From: Phascolarctos cinereus
Taxonomy: Eukaryota > Chordata > Mammalia > Diprotodontia > Phascolarctidae
Assembly: GCF_002099425.1 (NCBI RefSeq)
Contig: NW_018343955.1
Span: forward strand, 12,448,001-12,512,000
DNA length: 64,000 nt
Reading direction: 5' to 3'
Below are positions 52,295 to 63,650 of this stretch, in pieces. The first letter of the stretch is position 1, and each line of letters opens with the position of its first letter. A model generated the notes under the pieces. That model searched no databases. It was not told the origin of the DNA and saw only the letters and a list, made by a program, of their open reading frames with translations. Position numbers and translations under genes: made by a program.

Positions 52295-54280
52295 TTACAG
52301 TGGCATCCATGTTGCTAGAGTGCAATTTCTAAATTTTTATGCTCTTTAAATTTCAGTTCCCCTTTCAAAGCCCTCATAATCTCACCTTGGTTATGGCTTT
52401 GCTTTAAACTTTCTTTTCTATTTGGGGTCATATTCTGATTGGGGGCAAAATACTCTCATTGATCAGAATGGAAAGTATACCCTGACACATTATTTGGTGA
52501 ATTGTGGCCAAATTCTGGAGACACTAAAAAGAAATGGAAATAAAGCAACTTTTAGATTGCTAGCAAAGACAAGAGGAAAAAAAATCACTAATGGTAGAGA
52601 ATCTACAGGAAAGAAAATACATGTTTTCTTAGGCTGGATCTTTAACATTACAGATATGTTTTCCTCTTAAAGTTACTAGCTAAAATTAGACAACTGGACA
52701 ATTGTCTTTAATGCCTTTATAGTAAAATATTATTTTACCCAATATTTTCCCTACTGCTTTAAATATATAGTATTAGTCTTATAATTTTTAAAAATCAGTT
52801 CAGTTATATATTTCTTTCAGTCACATGCCAGTTGCTGATTTTGAGCTAACAGCCAAACTCAACAATGTTGGAACTTAAGCCACAATGTCTGAAGGACTAT
52901 AAACCACAGCCCTGAAATTTACACAGCTTTACTACTATTGCCTTCTACTCGGGTTAGCCCACAAATACCAAGGAACAAACTTGTTCTCAAATATTTCCTC
53001 TCTAGCCGCCAGCCAGGTCCACAAAGTGCAGGGATGCATGAAGACAAAAAGTGATGTCTGGTGGTGAGCTAAGGAGGGTGGGTAGCTTGTAGACCTTAAA
53101 AAATGTTGTCAGTTCTCATTTCATCTGAACAGTTTCTCCCACACCAGCCTAGTGAGGACTTTAGATGTTGATGAACTAAATTATGAATTCACTTCCAAGC
53201 TGAGGCATTTGAATGATTCCTCTCTTTCCTGCTTTTGTCATTTGGTACTTATTGTGTGGAGAAAACTCATGTTGGCCCTTTTCTAGCCATCTTAGGCATT
53301 CAAATAAATTACTTTGGCAATTCCATTTATCTAACCTAATTTCCCCATATATTTTTGTGTAACTGTTTAGCTAAGTACTTTCACTAGACAGCATGAAGGA
53401 GGAATAAATCCAGCTGAAGATACTGTTCACTTTGGATATTAGGAACTACTATTTTTCCAGCTGTCCTCTTAGAACTTTCTGCATGTTGCTTAGAACAACA
53501 TTTTCCCCTCAGGCTATTAGATTCCCAAATCCTGGGCTTTCTGAAAACATAAAGATGATATTAAAGAGACATTTGGATAAGTGTTTTGTATCTTTTGCTT
53601 CAATTTTCTGACTGCTTCTATAAGGAGTTTTCCTCTAAAGAGAAGATGCAGTCACGTTGTTTCTGAGTTGGTAGGCTAAGTTTTGAATGAGAACCTGGCA
53701 AGCAACTACCATGCAAATCATTATAGAATCAACAGTGGTGGTATAGAAATTAAAGCTAATGAAAGAGGAAGGAAAACGGAGAACAGGAAATGTTGTTTAT
53801 AATTAAGGCTGAAGATTAAACTTGTGCTCATATCCCAAAATAAATGACAAGAATTAGCCAATTAATCAACTCCTATATGTATTTTGGCCCTTTCTGGAAG
53901 ATACAGAAGATCTAGGGATGGCTAGAAGAAGAAATATGAATATTCGTGCATTGGGATGAAAGGCAATAAAATATTTTTATTGTGCAATGATAAGTGAAAA
54001 ACACAAATATGCCACTAGCAACACTAGAACTTAAGTACTGAAATCCCATGTGAACATTTGATTTGTTAGCTCAGTTCTTGTTTTAAAGCTATCTGGGTCC
54101 CTCTGATTCAGCCTTCTTATTCCCATTGCAATTGCTTCCTATATGTATATATTTACTTGGTACTAATCCCTAGCTTAAGTTTTTTGGATCTCTCTTGTTG
54201 ACTTTGAATCTGGCTCCCCACCTCTATTCCGAAACAAAACGCACACTCATCTTAGGACACAATTTCCAGTTGACTTGTCT
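52295..54280. other. Longest unique block (about 2 kb)
   Basis: No interspersed repeat was recognised. Composition varies. 52840-53200 is less AT-rich. No reading frame with splice support. The 82-codon plus-strand frame at 52422-52670 resembles nothing known. Confidence 0.45.
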
Positions 54281-54283
54281 CTA

Positions 54284-54380
54284 GGTAATATGGTAGATAG
54301 AGTAGTGGTTCTGGAGTCATTAAGACCTGAGTTCAAATACAGCCTCAGACACTTGGCTAGCAATGTGACCTGGGGGGAGA
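54284..54380 (+). mobile_element. Mar-type SINE head fragment
   Basis: GGTAGATAGAGTAGTGGTTC, AAGACCTGAGTTCAAATACA and GCCTCAGACACTTGGCTAGC. It stops before the 3' half. Confidence 0.85.
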
Positions 54381-54735
54381 AGTTTCCTTATCAGGTCTAG
54401 AAATTGGTGAGAGTTTGAGTTAGTAATCAGAGACTCCAGGAATAGGTGTTGGCTTCTAGTAGCTGAAACCCAATCAGAAGTCATGATCATTTATGGGCTT
54501 AACACAGGGTCAGGTGTGAGGACAGTGGAAAAGTGTATTAATTCTTATGTGTAGAACCACTTAACCTAAGTGACTCTATAATAGAGTCTTATCATTTCAT
54601 ATTATAACATTAAACAATATATTTACAAAATCACAGTTATCACAGTGTCAGAATTGAGAATTGAGTTTCCTCTTCCAGGCATGTTCAATGGCTTTCCATT
54701 GGCTTAAAATGTTTTCCCTTCTCATCTTCACCTCA

Positions 54736-54968
54736 ATTTAGTTGTGTCTGACTCTTCATGACCCCATTTGGGGTTTTCTTGGTGAAGATACTCAAGTGGT
54801 TTGCCATTTCCTTCTTCAGCTTATTTTGTAGATGAGGAAACTGAGGCCAACAGTGTCAAGTAACTTGCCCAGAGTCACACATCCAGTAAGTGTCTGAGGT
54901 CACATTTGGACTCAAGTCTTCCTGATTCCAGGCCTAGCACACTATACACTGAGCCACCTAGCTACCCT
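54736..54968 (-). mobile_element. Mar1-like CORE-SINE
   Basis: GTGTCTGACTCTTCATGACC, GGTTTGCCATTTCCTTCTTC, ACTTGCCCAGAGTCACACAT and TGAGCCACCTAGCTACCC. Confidence 0.95.
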
Positions 54969-54971
54969 ATT

Positions 54972-55550
54972 ATAAATAATCCAAATAACTACACACGGTC
55001 TAATATGAGGCAGCTGGCCAGAGCCTATAAATGACACTTCAAGTATCAGAAATAAAAAAGTATATAAGAGAATTATCTTTATTGAGTAGCCCTCAAATGT
55101 TATTTCATTTACATTTATACCTGTTCCTACCTTCCAGAAGAGAATTGGATATAGTCATTACTCAGTATTTGGTTTATTTATAGTTTGGTCAGGTTAAATC
55201 CATAGAAAGCACCCTGACCTGAGTCTATTCCTCATGACTCCCACCTGTTTTTCTTCTTTCAAAGAGGATGACTCGTCTGCTGCCACAAGAACATTGTTAT
55301 TTCCTATAGGTAAACAGTAGTACTGCCAGGGAGCTGTCCATAGTTAAAGCTCATTCAGAATATGGGGTTGGGGGTGGGGCAGGGCACTTGCCCAGATGTT
55401 AAGATCCAAAAGGATACCAATGCAGTCACTGTTGGGAGAATCAGACTGGAAACAGAAACTGGTTCTTAGGAGCTCAAACCTGTATAGACATGCAGCTTAT
55501 TGGACTCTTACCTGGTCTTGGAATGTCTTTGCCTGTTTGGCTCTTTAAGT
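54972..55550. other. Unique sequence
   Basis: Nothing recognised. Confidence 0.45.
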
Positions 55551-55554
55551 CAAG

Positions 55555-56027
55555 TCAACAAGCATCTACTAAGCACCTGTTATGTGCCAGACCCTTTGCC
55601 AGTCCAGAGGCTGCTACACTGCTGAGCTGTATTTCTGGACATCTTGAACATGTCGTCCCCCCCCCCATTCAATAAACACCAGTGGCTCCCAATTGCCTTC
55701 AGAATTATATATAAAATGTTCTGTTCAGCATTTAAAGCCCTTTCCAGCCTGGGTCCTTCCTATCTTTTCAGTCTTCTTATATTTTACTTCCTTCAGTGGA
55801 CTATATAATCCAGAAAAACTGGCCTTGCATGTAACACTCCATCTCCTTTTCAATGGCTGTCCCTAATACTTGGAATTCTTTCTTTCCTCACCTCAACCTA
55901 TTGGCTTCCTAAGCTTCCCACAAGATTCAATTCAAATCCTACCTTATACAGGAGGCCTTTCCAGCTCCCATGCTCTATACTTTTAGTGTCTTCCTCTTGA
56001 GATTACCTTCTATCTATTCTGCATGTG

Positions 56028-56072
<45 letters not shown>

Positions 56073-56240
56073 TACATAGAAGCTTCTATATGTCCATAGA
56101 AGTTTGCATATTGACTCCTCGTATTAGGATGTGAGCTCCCCTGGGGGGCAAAGACTGTGTTTTGTTTTTCCTTGTTTTCCCAATCATTAGTACATTGCCT
56201 GGCATATATTAGGCACTTAATAAATGTTTGTTGATTGACA
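55555..56240 (+). mobile_element. L2 3' end with CA repeat; short inverted L2 tail at its left
   Basis: 55555-55605 reads as an inverted tail (AGCACCTGTTATGTGCCAGA). From 55655: AACACCAGTGGCTCCCAATT, TTTAAAGCCCTTTCCAGCC, GGAGGCCTTTCCAGCTCC, then (CA)n, then TTAGGATGTGAGCTCCCCTG and TTAATAAATGTTTGTTGATT. Confidence 0.85.
56030..56070. repeat. (CA)n microsatellite in L2
   Basis: About 20 CA units. The L2 at 36.1 kb carries a CA repeat at the corresponding place. Confidence 0.97.
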
Positions 56241-56249
56241 CTATCTGAT

Positions 56250-56498
56250 AACATGGCATAATGGGTATTGGAGCTTGCTGAAAACCTATGTTCAAATCCT
56301 GCTTCTGACATTAACTGTATGACCATGGGTAAGTAACTCACTTATGTCTTTGAGCCTCAGCTTCCCTGTCTGTAAAAAAGGGATGATAATATTTGTAGAA
56401 CCTACCTCACAAGGACATCGTAAACCTTAAATGAGATACTGTATGTAAAAACATTTATCAACTTTTAAGTGCCATGTAAATATTAGTTATTATCATAT
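56250..56498 (+). mobile_element. MIR, full length
   Basis: GTTCAAATCCTGCTTCTGAC, TGTATGACCATGGGTAAGTA, CTGTAAAAAAGGGATGATAA and CATGTAAATATTAGTTATTA. Confidence 0.92.
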
Positions 56499-56499
56499 T

Positions 56500-57785
56500 A
56501 TAATATTCAGACTTGGAAGGGATATGAGAGATCTGTTCAAATTCCTTATTCTTCCTATATCAAGCAACTTATTCCCCCAGTGGGCTAAATAATTTAAAAT
56601 ATATTAATTGCAATTTGGATCAGAACAATGTAGTCTGGCAGTACCAGGAGGTCTGAGCCTATCCTTGGGAAATGAATAGACCATAGCTAGGCTAATCCAT
56701 TCATTGGCCATCATTAGAATCATTGTTAGAATCAGTTTGTTTAGCTGCTATGATTCTTTTCCTCCTACCAAGACCTCTTCAAATAGCAAAATATCTGTTA
56801 TCCCTTAGGATTTGAGGGGCTTGCTTTGTCCTTCTTTTTCTTTCTTCTCTTCTTCTTCTTCTTCTTCTTCTTCTTCTCTTCTTCTTCTTCTTCTTTTTTT
56901 TCTTCTTCTTCTTCTTCTTCTTCTTCTTCTTCCTCCTCCTCCTCCTCCTACTTCTCCTTCTGTTTCTCCTTCTCTTCTTCTTCCTTTTTCAAATAGAAAA
57001 GCTTTCATTTCTCCTAATAGTTCATCCTTTCCTGGTAAGAAAGCATTTGGGTTAATGGGAAGGGGTCATATATTTGACATTTAAAGTCTACAGCCAATGG
57101 AAAGTCCACTCATATTATTTTCCAGACCAGTTTCTTCTATGGAAGGAAAAAAGGCTAAAAGTCACAGGATGTTTTGCCTCATAGTTCACATAAAACTTGA
57201 CTGTGCTGAGTTTCCTTCAATTGCTCAAACAACAACAACAACAACAAATGATTTCAGTTGTTCCTCTGCAGCACAAGACAATGCACAGAATCCTCTCTTC
57301 CTTAAGAATTTAACACAATCTATTGTCATCAGTCTGTGTGTGAGCTTAATATACCACCTAGAGCTGACGACAAAGACCGTTTATTCATCTAGTAGAGACA
57401 GAAATGACTTTATCATTCCCTCAAGTCCAAACTCCAATCCTTAGCATCTAGTATGAGGGTTCCAAAGAGAAAAGGCCACTTCTTTTTGCACTGTGCCTTT
57501 TCCCATGTCTATTAGCTAAATCAGAGCTTCCCTTAAAACGAAAAGTAACAGCACAATCCTTAGACTTGCTTTTTCCTCGCAGGACTTTGTAATAATTGGC
57601 TTAAAAGGAAACTTGCATATTTCCATTGTGTAATCGCTATCATCCTAAAGCAAATAGGCTATTGGAATCAACAGAGGTGTCACCCATGGACATGGTGGAA
57701 AGCAGAGTGGCTTCTTCGAAAGCCATGGAGAAACTTCAGGTCTTAAAGTTGTCCTTTTGAAAAAAATGTTAAAGCCAGCTGGTGC
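56500..57785. other. Mostly unique block
   Basis: Apart from the polypyrimidine tract and a short (AAC)n run at about 57226-57246, nothing was recognised. The 115-codon plus-strand frame 57097-57444 lacks splice or family support. Confidence 0.4.
56829..56990. repeat. Polypyrimidine tract, (TTC)n/(TCC)n
   Basis: About 160 bp nearly free of purines on the plus strand. Smaller relative of the tract at 21.9 kb. No SINE body is visible next to it. Confidence 0.96.
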
Positions 57786-57803
57786 TTCCTACTTTTGCTT
57801 ATA

Positions 57804-58040
57804 TTGTTGTTGTTGAATCATTCCAGTTGTGTCTATTTCTCCATGACCCCATTTGGGGTTTTCTTGACAAAGATACTGTAGTGGTTTACCATTTTATTTT
57901 ATAGATGAGGAAACTAAGGCCAACAGGGTCAAGTGACTTGCCCAGGGTCACCCAGCTAGTAAGTATCTGAGCTCACATTTGAATTCAGGTCTTCCTGATT
58001 CCAGGGCCAGTGCTCTATTTATTATGCCACTTATCTGCCC
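57804..58040 (-). mobile_element. Mar1-like CORE-SINE with perfect target duplication
   Basis: ACTTTTGCTTATA occurs exactly at 57791-57803 and 58041-58053. The interior has TTGTTGTTGTTGAATCATTC and GACTTGCCCAGGGTCACCCA. Confidence 0.97.
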
Positions 58041-58074
58041 ACTTTTGCTTATAGCTAATAATAATAATGATGAG

Positions 58075-58200
58075 GATATAGCATGGTGAGTAGAGATCTG
58101 GCAATGGATTCAGAAAGACCTAAGTTCAAATCCTGCTATATGACCCTGGGTAAGTAACAACCTTTCAGAACCCCTGGTCACTCTCAAATACTATAAATTA
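58075..58200 (+). mobile_element. MIR fragment
   Basis: TATAGCATGGTGAGTAGAGA, GTTCAAATCCTGCTATATGA and CCCTGGGTAAGTAACAACC. Confidence 0.65.
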
Positions 58201-58351
58201 AAGAACAATTAACCTATGTTGTTATTACAATCTGATCTGTACTGATAAAAGAAGCTTACTCCGTAGGAGTTCCACATACACAATGAATTTACATACCCTG
58301 ATAATAATCATTATAATCATTATTTTAATCATTGTATTATAGAATGTTTTA

Positions 58352-58580
58352 AGGGAGAAGTTCTTAACCCAGGGTCTACAGATACCCAAGGGATCTGTGA
58401 ATAGATTTTAGGTGGTTTGTGAACTTGAAAAGGAGAAAAACTATTTCAATATAGTTCATTTCCTTTGCAATCCTATGTATTTTATTTTAATAATTTAAAA
58501 ACATTCTTCTAAAAGGTGTCCATAGACTTAACCAGACTGCCAGAAGGATCCGTGATACAGAAAAAGTAAAAAACCTCTGT
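58352..58580 (+). mobile_element. hAT-type DNA transposon, copy 6, best preserved
   Basis: AGGGAGAAGTTCTTAACCCA and GTAAAAAACCTCTG are the ends. TTTCCTTTGCAATCCTATGT, ATTTTATTTTAATAATTTAA, GGTGTCCATAGACTTAACCA and GACTGCCAGAAGGATCCGTG fill the interior. Confidence 0.75.
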
Positions 58581-58584
58581 GCTA

Positions 58585-59385
58585 AGGGTTTCAAAGTACT
58601 TTTAAGAGGATTCATCTGGAAAAAAAAACTATGTAAGTCCCTGTTTTACTTCTGCTTGGTTCCACTGGCTTTTATGGAATTCCCAGTGGAGTGCATAGCT
58701 GCGTGGTTGGAGACCGAGATGGATTTCAGAGGCAGGACTGTCTGGGTGTTAGTAATGGCCTGCAGGCTGCTGGCTGCCTCTTTAACAGGCACGGTTTGGC
58801 TGGGCATGGGTTTCTCTGAATATTATTTTCCTAGTGGGACTTCATGATCATCATCAGAATTTAAGGAAAAAGCCTAGGAGTTGTTGAGCAAACACTTGAG
58901 AGAGGTCTCCTGTGTGTAGAGGCATGTTATAGACACCATGAGGGGATACCAAATGTTTTTACCTCCAGTGTTTGTTTGGATTTGGCCACTCACCCATCCT
59001 AAGTTATTTCCCTGAGAAGCTTTCCGGCATGTGCTGGAAAATGGGCAATTTATTGCCTGGCATTTTTCCCTCTCTCTCTCCCTTCCTCATGGATAGCTTT
59101 TTCCTTTTGCCCTGGGTTTTCAGTTGAGCCTCTTACCAGCTGCTGACTTTGGCACCTCCCACTCCTGAAGTCCTATCCTTTTGGCCCAAGTATCCAAGAA
59201 GCTCAGTGATTCTTCCCACAGTCTCTGATGAGGCCAAGTGGAAGGTGTAATTCAACTGTAAACCTCAGGCAAGTCACTCAATCTGTCTTTCTTAGGCCAG
59301 AATGCATATCAAGGGCCATGTTACAAATACAGCTAAGGCTTTCTTTCTTCTTTTCAAGTACCTCTGCTAAAATTCAATATTCTTC
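58585..59385. other. Unique block, possibly conserved part
   Basis: 58640-58900 is the least AT-rich unique stretch of this third of the window. No repeat or supported exon. Confidence 0.4.
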
Positions 59386-59389
59386 AATT

Positions 59390-59560
59390 CAGATTAACTC
59401 AATAAATAATTTAAGTGCCTACTGTGTGTCAATGCATTGTGTGTTGGGAGAGATGCAAAATTCAGATTCAAATTTCAGATACAAAATCACAAAAGCTTGT
59501 GTTCCTATCCTCAGGGGACCTATAGTCTAAGAGGAGGACACAAAATATATAATAATTTGA
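59390..59560 (-). mobile_element. L2 3' end
   Basis: TTAAGTGCCTACTGTGTGTC, CCTCAGGGGACCTATAGTCT and AAGAGGAGGACACAAAATA. Confidence 0.7.
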
Positions 59561-59564
59561 TTCA

Positions 59565-60245
59565 GTTCCATTCTATTTAATCCAACAAACATTTATTAAA
59601 TTTCTGTTGAAAACATGCTAGGAACTATCCAGACACTGGGCCAACAATGATAAAAAATGAAAGTCTTTGTTCTCAAGGTGCTTCTATTCTACTGGAGAGA
59701 TACCACATGGACTTCAGTTAATATAGTACAAGGAGACTTCAGGATGGAGAGAATGCTACCAACTTGAGGAATCAGGGAAGACTTCATGGATGTGGTGGTT
59801 TGTGAGCTGAGCCTCAGAAGAAGTCAAGGACACTGCTTCAAGGATTCATAAAGGATTCAGAGAAGAGAAGAGGAGGGAATGCATTCCAGGTATGGGACAA
59901 AGCTTTTGCAAATGCATAAAGGTCAGGGTCAGGGGAATAGTTGGTAGTTTTGTTTGGTTGGAAGAGTTTGTGATAGTGAATAGTATGAAGTAAGGCTATC
60001 TGTGGGAGTCCAATTGAATCAAGGCCTTAAATGCCAGGCTATATGGAGTTTGTATTTTATAAAGATCCATTGAAGGGATCAGTTGGGGATTTGAGCAGTG
60101 GGTTGATATAGTCAAACTTGTTTATTAGGAAGATTATTTTGGCAGCTGAGTGTAGACTCAATTAGAGAGAAGACAGACTACACACAGGGAGACTTTTTAG
60201 GAAGCTAATCCCTCTGTGAGAGCCTTAAATAATGGCTATGAGTTG
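59565..60245 (-). mobile_element. L2 3' end, long
   Basis: AACAAACATTTATTAAATTT, TCTCAAGGTGCTTCTATTCT, ATCAGGGAAGACTTCATGGA, GGGAATGCATTCCAGGTATG, TTTGAGCAGTGGGTTGATAT and AAGATTATTTTGGCAGCTGA. About 680 bp in order, directly after another inverted L2 end. Confidence 0.85.
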
Positions 60246-60259
60246 TACAGGTATGATCA

Positions 60260-60575
60260 AGGATTGCTGATTTAGATCGGGAAGAGATCTTAGAGGTCAT
60301 CTAAGACTCTCATAATCTTACAAGTGAGGAAACTGAGGTCCAAAAGGGTAAAGTGACTTTTTTGAGACAATCAGAGTTAAGTGACTTGCCCAGGATCACA
60401 CAACTAGTAAGTGTCAGGGATCAGATTTGAACTCAAGTCCTCCTGACTCCAGGGCTGATGTTTAATCCACTGTACCACCTAGCTGCCCCAAGTGACTTTC
60501 TTAAAGATGCACAGGCTATGGGTTGTAGAACCTGGATTTGAACTCAGTTCAAAATGGACTCTGGAGTTGGGGAGG
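60260..60575 (-). mobile_element. MIR split by a SINE
   Basis: GGGAAGAGATCTTAGAGGTC and AAGTGAGGAAACTGAGGTCC before, and GGGTTGTAGAACCTGGATTT after. Confidence 0.8.
60361..60489 (-). mobile_element. Short tRNA-SINE in MIR, perfect target duplication
   Basis: AAGTGACTTT at 60351-60360 and 60490-60499. TTAAGTGACTTGCCCAGGAT to CCACCTAGCTGCCCC. Confidence 0.95.
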
Positions 60576-60672
60576 TGTCACAGGAGGACTTCAGTCCTGG
60601 TAGGTCTGGATATCCACTTATTGAATAACTGTAGAAGAGTTTCATGCTGTAGGTGAGGATTGAACTAGAAAA

Positions 60673-60908
60673 GAGATGTCGAAGATATGGCGCCTACATG
60701 CAGCCCAAACCAGATTAAAATGTAATTTTGATCTGGTTTTAATGTGTTGATGCATTAATAAATAAATATACATATGTGTATACATATGTATATAGATAGA
60801 TATAGATATGTAAACATGTGTGGTTTTTCTAAGTCAATATGAGGCCCACAGAGATCTTTATATATGGTTTAGTGGCCCTTGATTCTATTTGAATTTGACA
60901 CCGTTGGA
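60673..60908. mobile_element. Palindromic DNA transposon (hAT-like)
   Basis: AAACCAGATTAAAATGTAAT / TTTTGATCTGGTTTTAATGT form an internal inverted repeat. GAGATGTCGAAGATATGGC and GAATTTGACACCG are the decayed ends. A TA/TAGATA expansion lies in the middle. Confidence 0.6.
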
Positions 60909-61134
60909 CAATATGACCTCTGAGGTCCCTTCAAAATCAAATGTCCTATTATTTCTGTAATATGAAAAAATCTAAAATCAACTCCGTGTTCTATTGATTT
61001 GCTCTTCAGAAACTGATGGAGCAAACTGAAATGAGTCTGAGCCCATAGAAGAGACTTTGCAAAATGGTGGAGGAGAGAAAACAGAACTTGGAAGGAGAGC
61101 ATCTGAAAGCCTTACCCTCCTGCTAGTCCAGTAT

Positions 61135-61265
61135 GGAACCAAAGACAAGTCCCTTCACCTCTCTGAAACCCCAGTTTCCTATTCTATAAGATGAGGATAA
61201 AACCTAAGTCTTTGTTATCAAATGGGATAAATTTTATAAAGTGCCACATAAACCTAAGCTATCAT
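61135..61265 (+). mobile_element. MIR 3' half
   Basis: CTCTGAAACCCCAGTTTCCT, TAAGATGAGGATAAAACCTA and GTGCCACATAAACCTAAGC. Confidence 0.7.
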
Positions 61266-61387
61266 AGGAAGACCTTTAGCACTTTGGGCCTGTGTAGACT
61301 TAGGGGAGGATATGGGCAAAAGTCATGCAGGACTGACAGACATGGGTGGATTTTGATCTATGCTGTTGGAGGGTACACCTAGATTAG

Positions 61388-61645
61388 TGAGCATGGTAGC
61401 TGGAGAGTAGGCCTGGAATCCGGAAGACCTGAGTTCAGATGTGGCCCTTAGACATTGTTAGCTGTGCAAATAACTTAAATTCTGTTTGCTTTAGTTTCTT
61501 CATCTGTAAAATTGGGATAATAATAATAACACCTTTCTCTGAGGGTTCTTTTGAGGATCAAATAAGATAATATTTGTAATGTGCTTAGTTAAGTGCTTGG
61601 CACACGGTAGATGCTATATAAATATTAGCTATTATTATTATTTGA
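61388..61645 (+). mobile_element. MIR, full length
   Basis: GAAGACCTGAGTTCAGATGT, TTAGTTTCTTCATCTGTAAA, GTGCTTGGCACACGGTAGAT and ATATTAGCTATTATTATTAT. Confidence 0.92.
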
Positions 61646-61649
61646 ATAC

Positions 61650-62085
61650 TAATAACAATAATTATAATATTGATCCTCTAACCATCCAAGCCTTGCCTTT
61701 CACATTCTTGAATCTCTTTGTACTCTATGAGGCATCTGTAGATACTATTTGAAGGCACAGGCAGTGATTAGTGATGATTACAACAGTTTCTCTGTCTGCT
61801 TCCATGCTGGGGATTTTCCATTGCTGGGGCACTGCTCAGTGGAAAGTTTTTTGTTTTTTTTTTTTTAAATGGTAGGAGGAAACATAAATGGTCTGATTCT
61901 ATTGCTGATATATTTCTTCTTGATTTATCTGAGGAAGGACATGGGGCTGGGACTTGCATGTCAGGTTTTATTGATTATTTGATTTGCCCTAGGCATATTT
62001 TGGCTACAGGTGGCTATTTCTTTCTAGGCCTGTGCAGGGAATCTGATTACAATGAGATGACTTCATTTGATGATTTCTTCTAAAA
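61650..62085. other. Unique sequence
   Basis: No recognised element. A poly-T run lies near 61850. Confidence 0.4.
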
Positions 62086-62089
62086 GCTC

Positions 62090-62395
62090 TCTACCAGCAG
62101 TTCCTGTATAATTTTCTCCCCTTCTTCAATTTGGTTTTCTTCAATTTCAATCAGTTTAGCTGAAGGTCCATAATTTTTAGTCTTATTAACTAGCTTTTAT
62201 ATTTTACTTAAAAGTTCTTTAGTCTTTTTGTATTCCAATTTATCTATTTCTCCTCTAATTTTCAGTATTTCCTCTTTTGTGCTTATCTTGGGTTTATTTT
62301 CTAACTTTGAAATTACATATCCAGTTCTTTAATCTTCTCTTTTTCTATTTTGTTAGAATATGTTCTCAGAGATATATTTTTTCCTCTGAGGCCAT
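62090..62395 (-). mobile_element. L1 ORF2 internal fragment
   Basis: TTTGGTTTTCTTCAATTTCA, CTTTTTGTATTCCAATTTAT, TTCTCCTCTAATTTTCAGTA and AATATGTTCTCAGAGATATA have the T-rich look of inverted L1 coding sequence, different from the 3' fragments elsewhere. Confidence 0.5.
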
Positions 62396-62397
62396 CT

Positions 62398-62680
62398 GTT
62401 TTTCAAGGGTAAGCTGAAATACCATCTTCTCTGTAAAGTCTATTTTGATCATTCCAGTACAAGTGATTTCTCCCTTCTCTGCACCCCTACAGTGCTTCAT
62501 CTGAATCTTTCTCATTCACCTTCTACCAAATCTCAAGATGAAACTTTGTGTACATTTTATCTTCCCTCCTAGACTGAGTATCATGATAGCAAAAATGGCA
62601 TCTTCATTCATTGTATATCCCCCATAGCACTTTGCATAGAGCTTCGAGCTTAGTAGGTGCTACTGATTGAATGAAGGGAT
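62398..62680 (+). mobile_element. L2 3' end
   Basis: AAGGGTAAGCTGAAATACCA, CTCTGTAAAGTCTATTTTGA and AGAGCTTCGAGCTTAGTAGG. Confidence 0.75.
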
Positions 62681-62711
62681 AAATCATTTTGAACATGATG
62701 GAAACATGTTA

Positions 62712-62758
62712 ATTTATGCTCTGTGGAACAATGATATGTTATTTCACAGAGCATAAAT
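62712..62758. repeat. Perfect 14-bp inverted repeat (hairpin)
   Basis: ATTTATGCTCTGTG (62712-62725) and its exact inverse CACAGAGCATAAAT (62745-62758), with a 19-bp loop. Just after an L2 tail. Origin unknown. Confidence 0.9.
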
Positions 62759-63116
62759 GTTAGTAATGATGTAAACAAATGCTTTATTGATTTTTGCATC
62801 TCCCCCCCCCTCCTTATTCAACAGGAGTCTGCAAACAATAAACAGAAGTCTGTAGCTAGATCTTGAAGCTTTATCTGGTAGTTGTCTGAGCCAGTTGCTT
62901 CCAACCCACTTCTTCCTATACAAATCCTCTCCTCCTTCCATCTTGCCTCAGGAGAAACCTGGTGAATCTTGTCTTTGGTACAAGACTCTAATCAGTACCA
63001 GGTCCTATTGATTTCATATATGCAACATTTCTCTTGCTTTACCTTCTTCTCCCATGGTTATTACCCTAGTACATGCTTTTATGAATATCTGCCTGAACTA
63101 ATGCAATAGCCAGCCT

Positions 63117-63376
63117 CTTAGTAGGTAGGTGGCACAGGGCAACTACAGTGCAGGGCCTGGAGTCAGGAAGCCTCATCTTCTTGAGTTCAAATCTGGCCTC
63201 AGACACTTACTAGCTGTGTGACCCCGGGCAAGTCACTTAACCCTGTTGACCTCAGTTTCCTCATCTGCAAAATGAACTGGAGAAAGAAATGGCAAACCAC
63301 TCCAGTATCTTTGCCAAGAAATCCCCAAATGGGGTCACAAAGAGTCAGACACAACTGAAACCACTTAAGAATAACA
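63117..63376 (+). mobile_element. Mar1-like CORE-SINE in L2
   Basis: AGTAGGTAGGTGGCACAGGG, CTTACTAGCTGTGTGACCCC, GAAATGGCAAACCACTCCAG and AGTCAGACACAACTGAAACC. Confidence 0.96.
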
Positions 63377-63417
63377 ACAACAGTAGGTATTCCTGCTTCT
63401 ATACTCTTCCCTTCAGT

Positions 63418-63650
63418 AATTAGAATGTGTTTTAAGTTTTGTAGAGCATTTTATGCAACAAATCTCATTTCTTCACAACAGCTCTGTCAGGCTATTCTCA
63501 TCCCCATTTTAAAGATGAAGAAGTTGGGATTTAGAGAGGTTAGGTGAGTGCCCAGGGTCACGTAGCTAGTTAGGCATCTGAGGTGAGATTTGAACCTATG
63601 TTTTCCTGACTCCAAATCCAGCAGTCTATTCACCATACCACACTGCCTTT
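63418..63650 (-). mobile_element. MIR in L2
   Basis: TTTAAGTTTTGTAGAGCATT, TTTTAAAGATGAAGAAGTTG, GTGCCCAGGGTCACGTAGCT and GATTTGAACCTATGTTTTCC. Confidence 0.88.

Noticed and set aside
56805-57084. Arg/Glu-rich and Ser/Leu-rich frames
   Set aside because: Microsatellite translation of the TTC/TCC tract.
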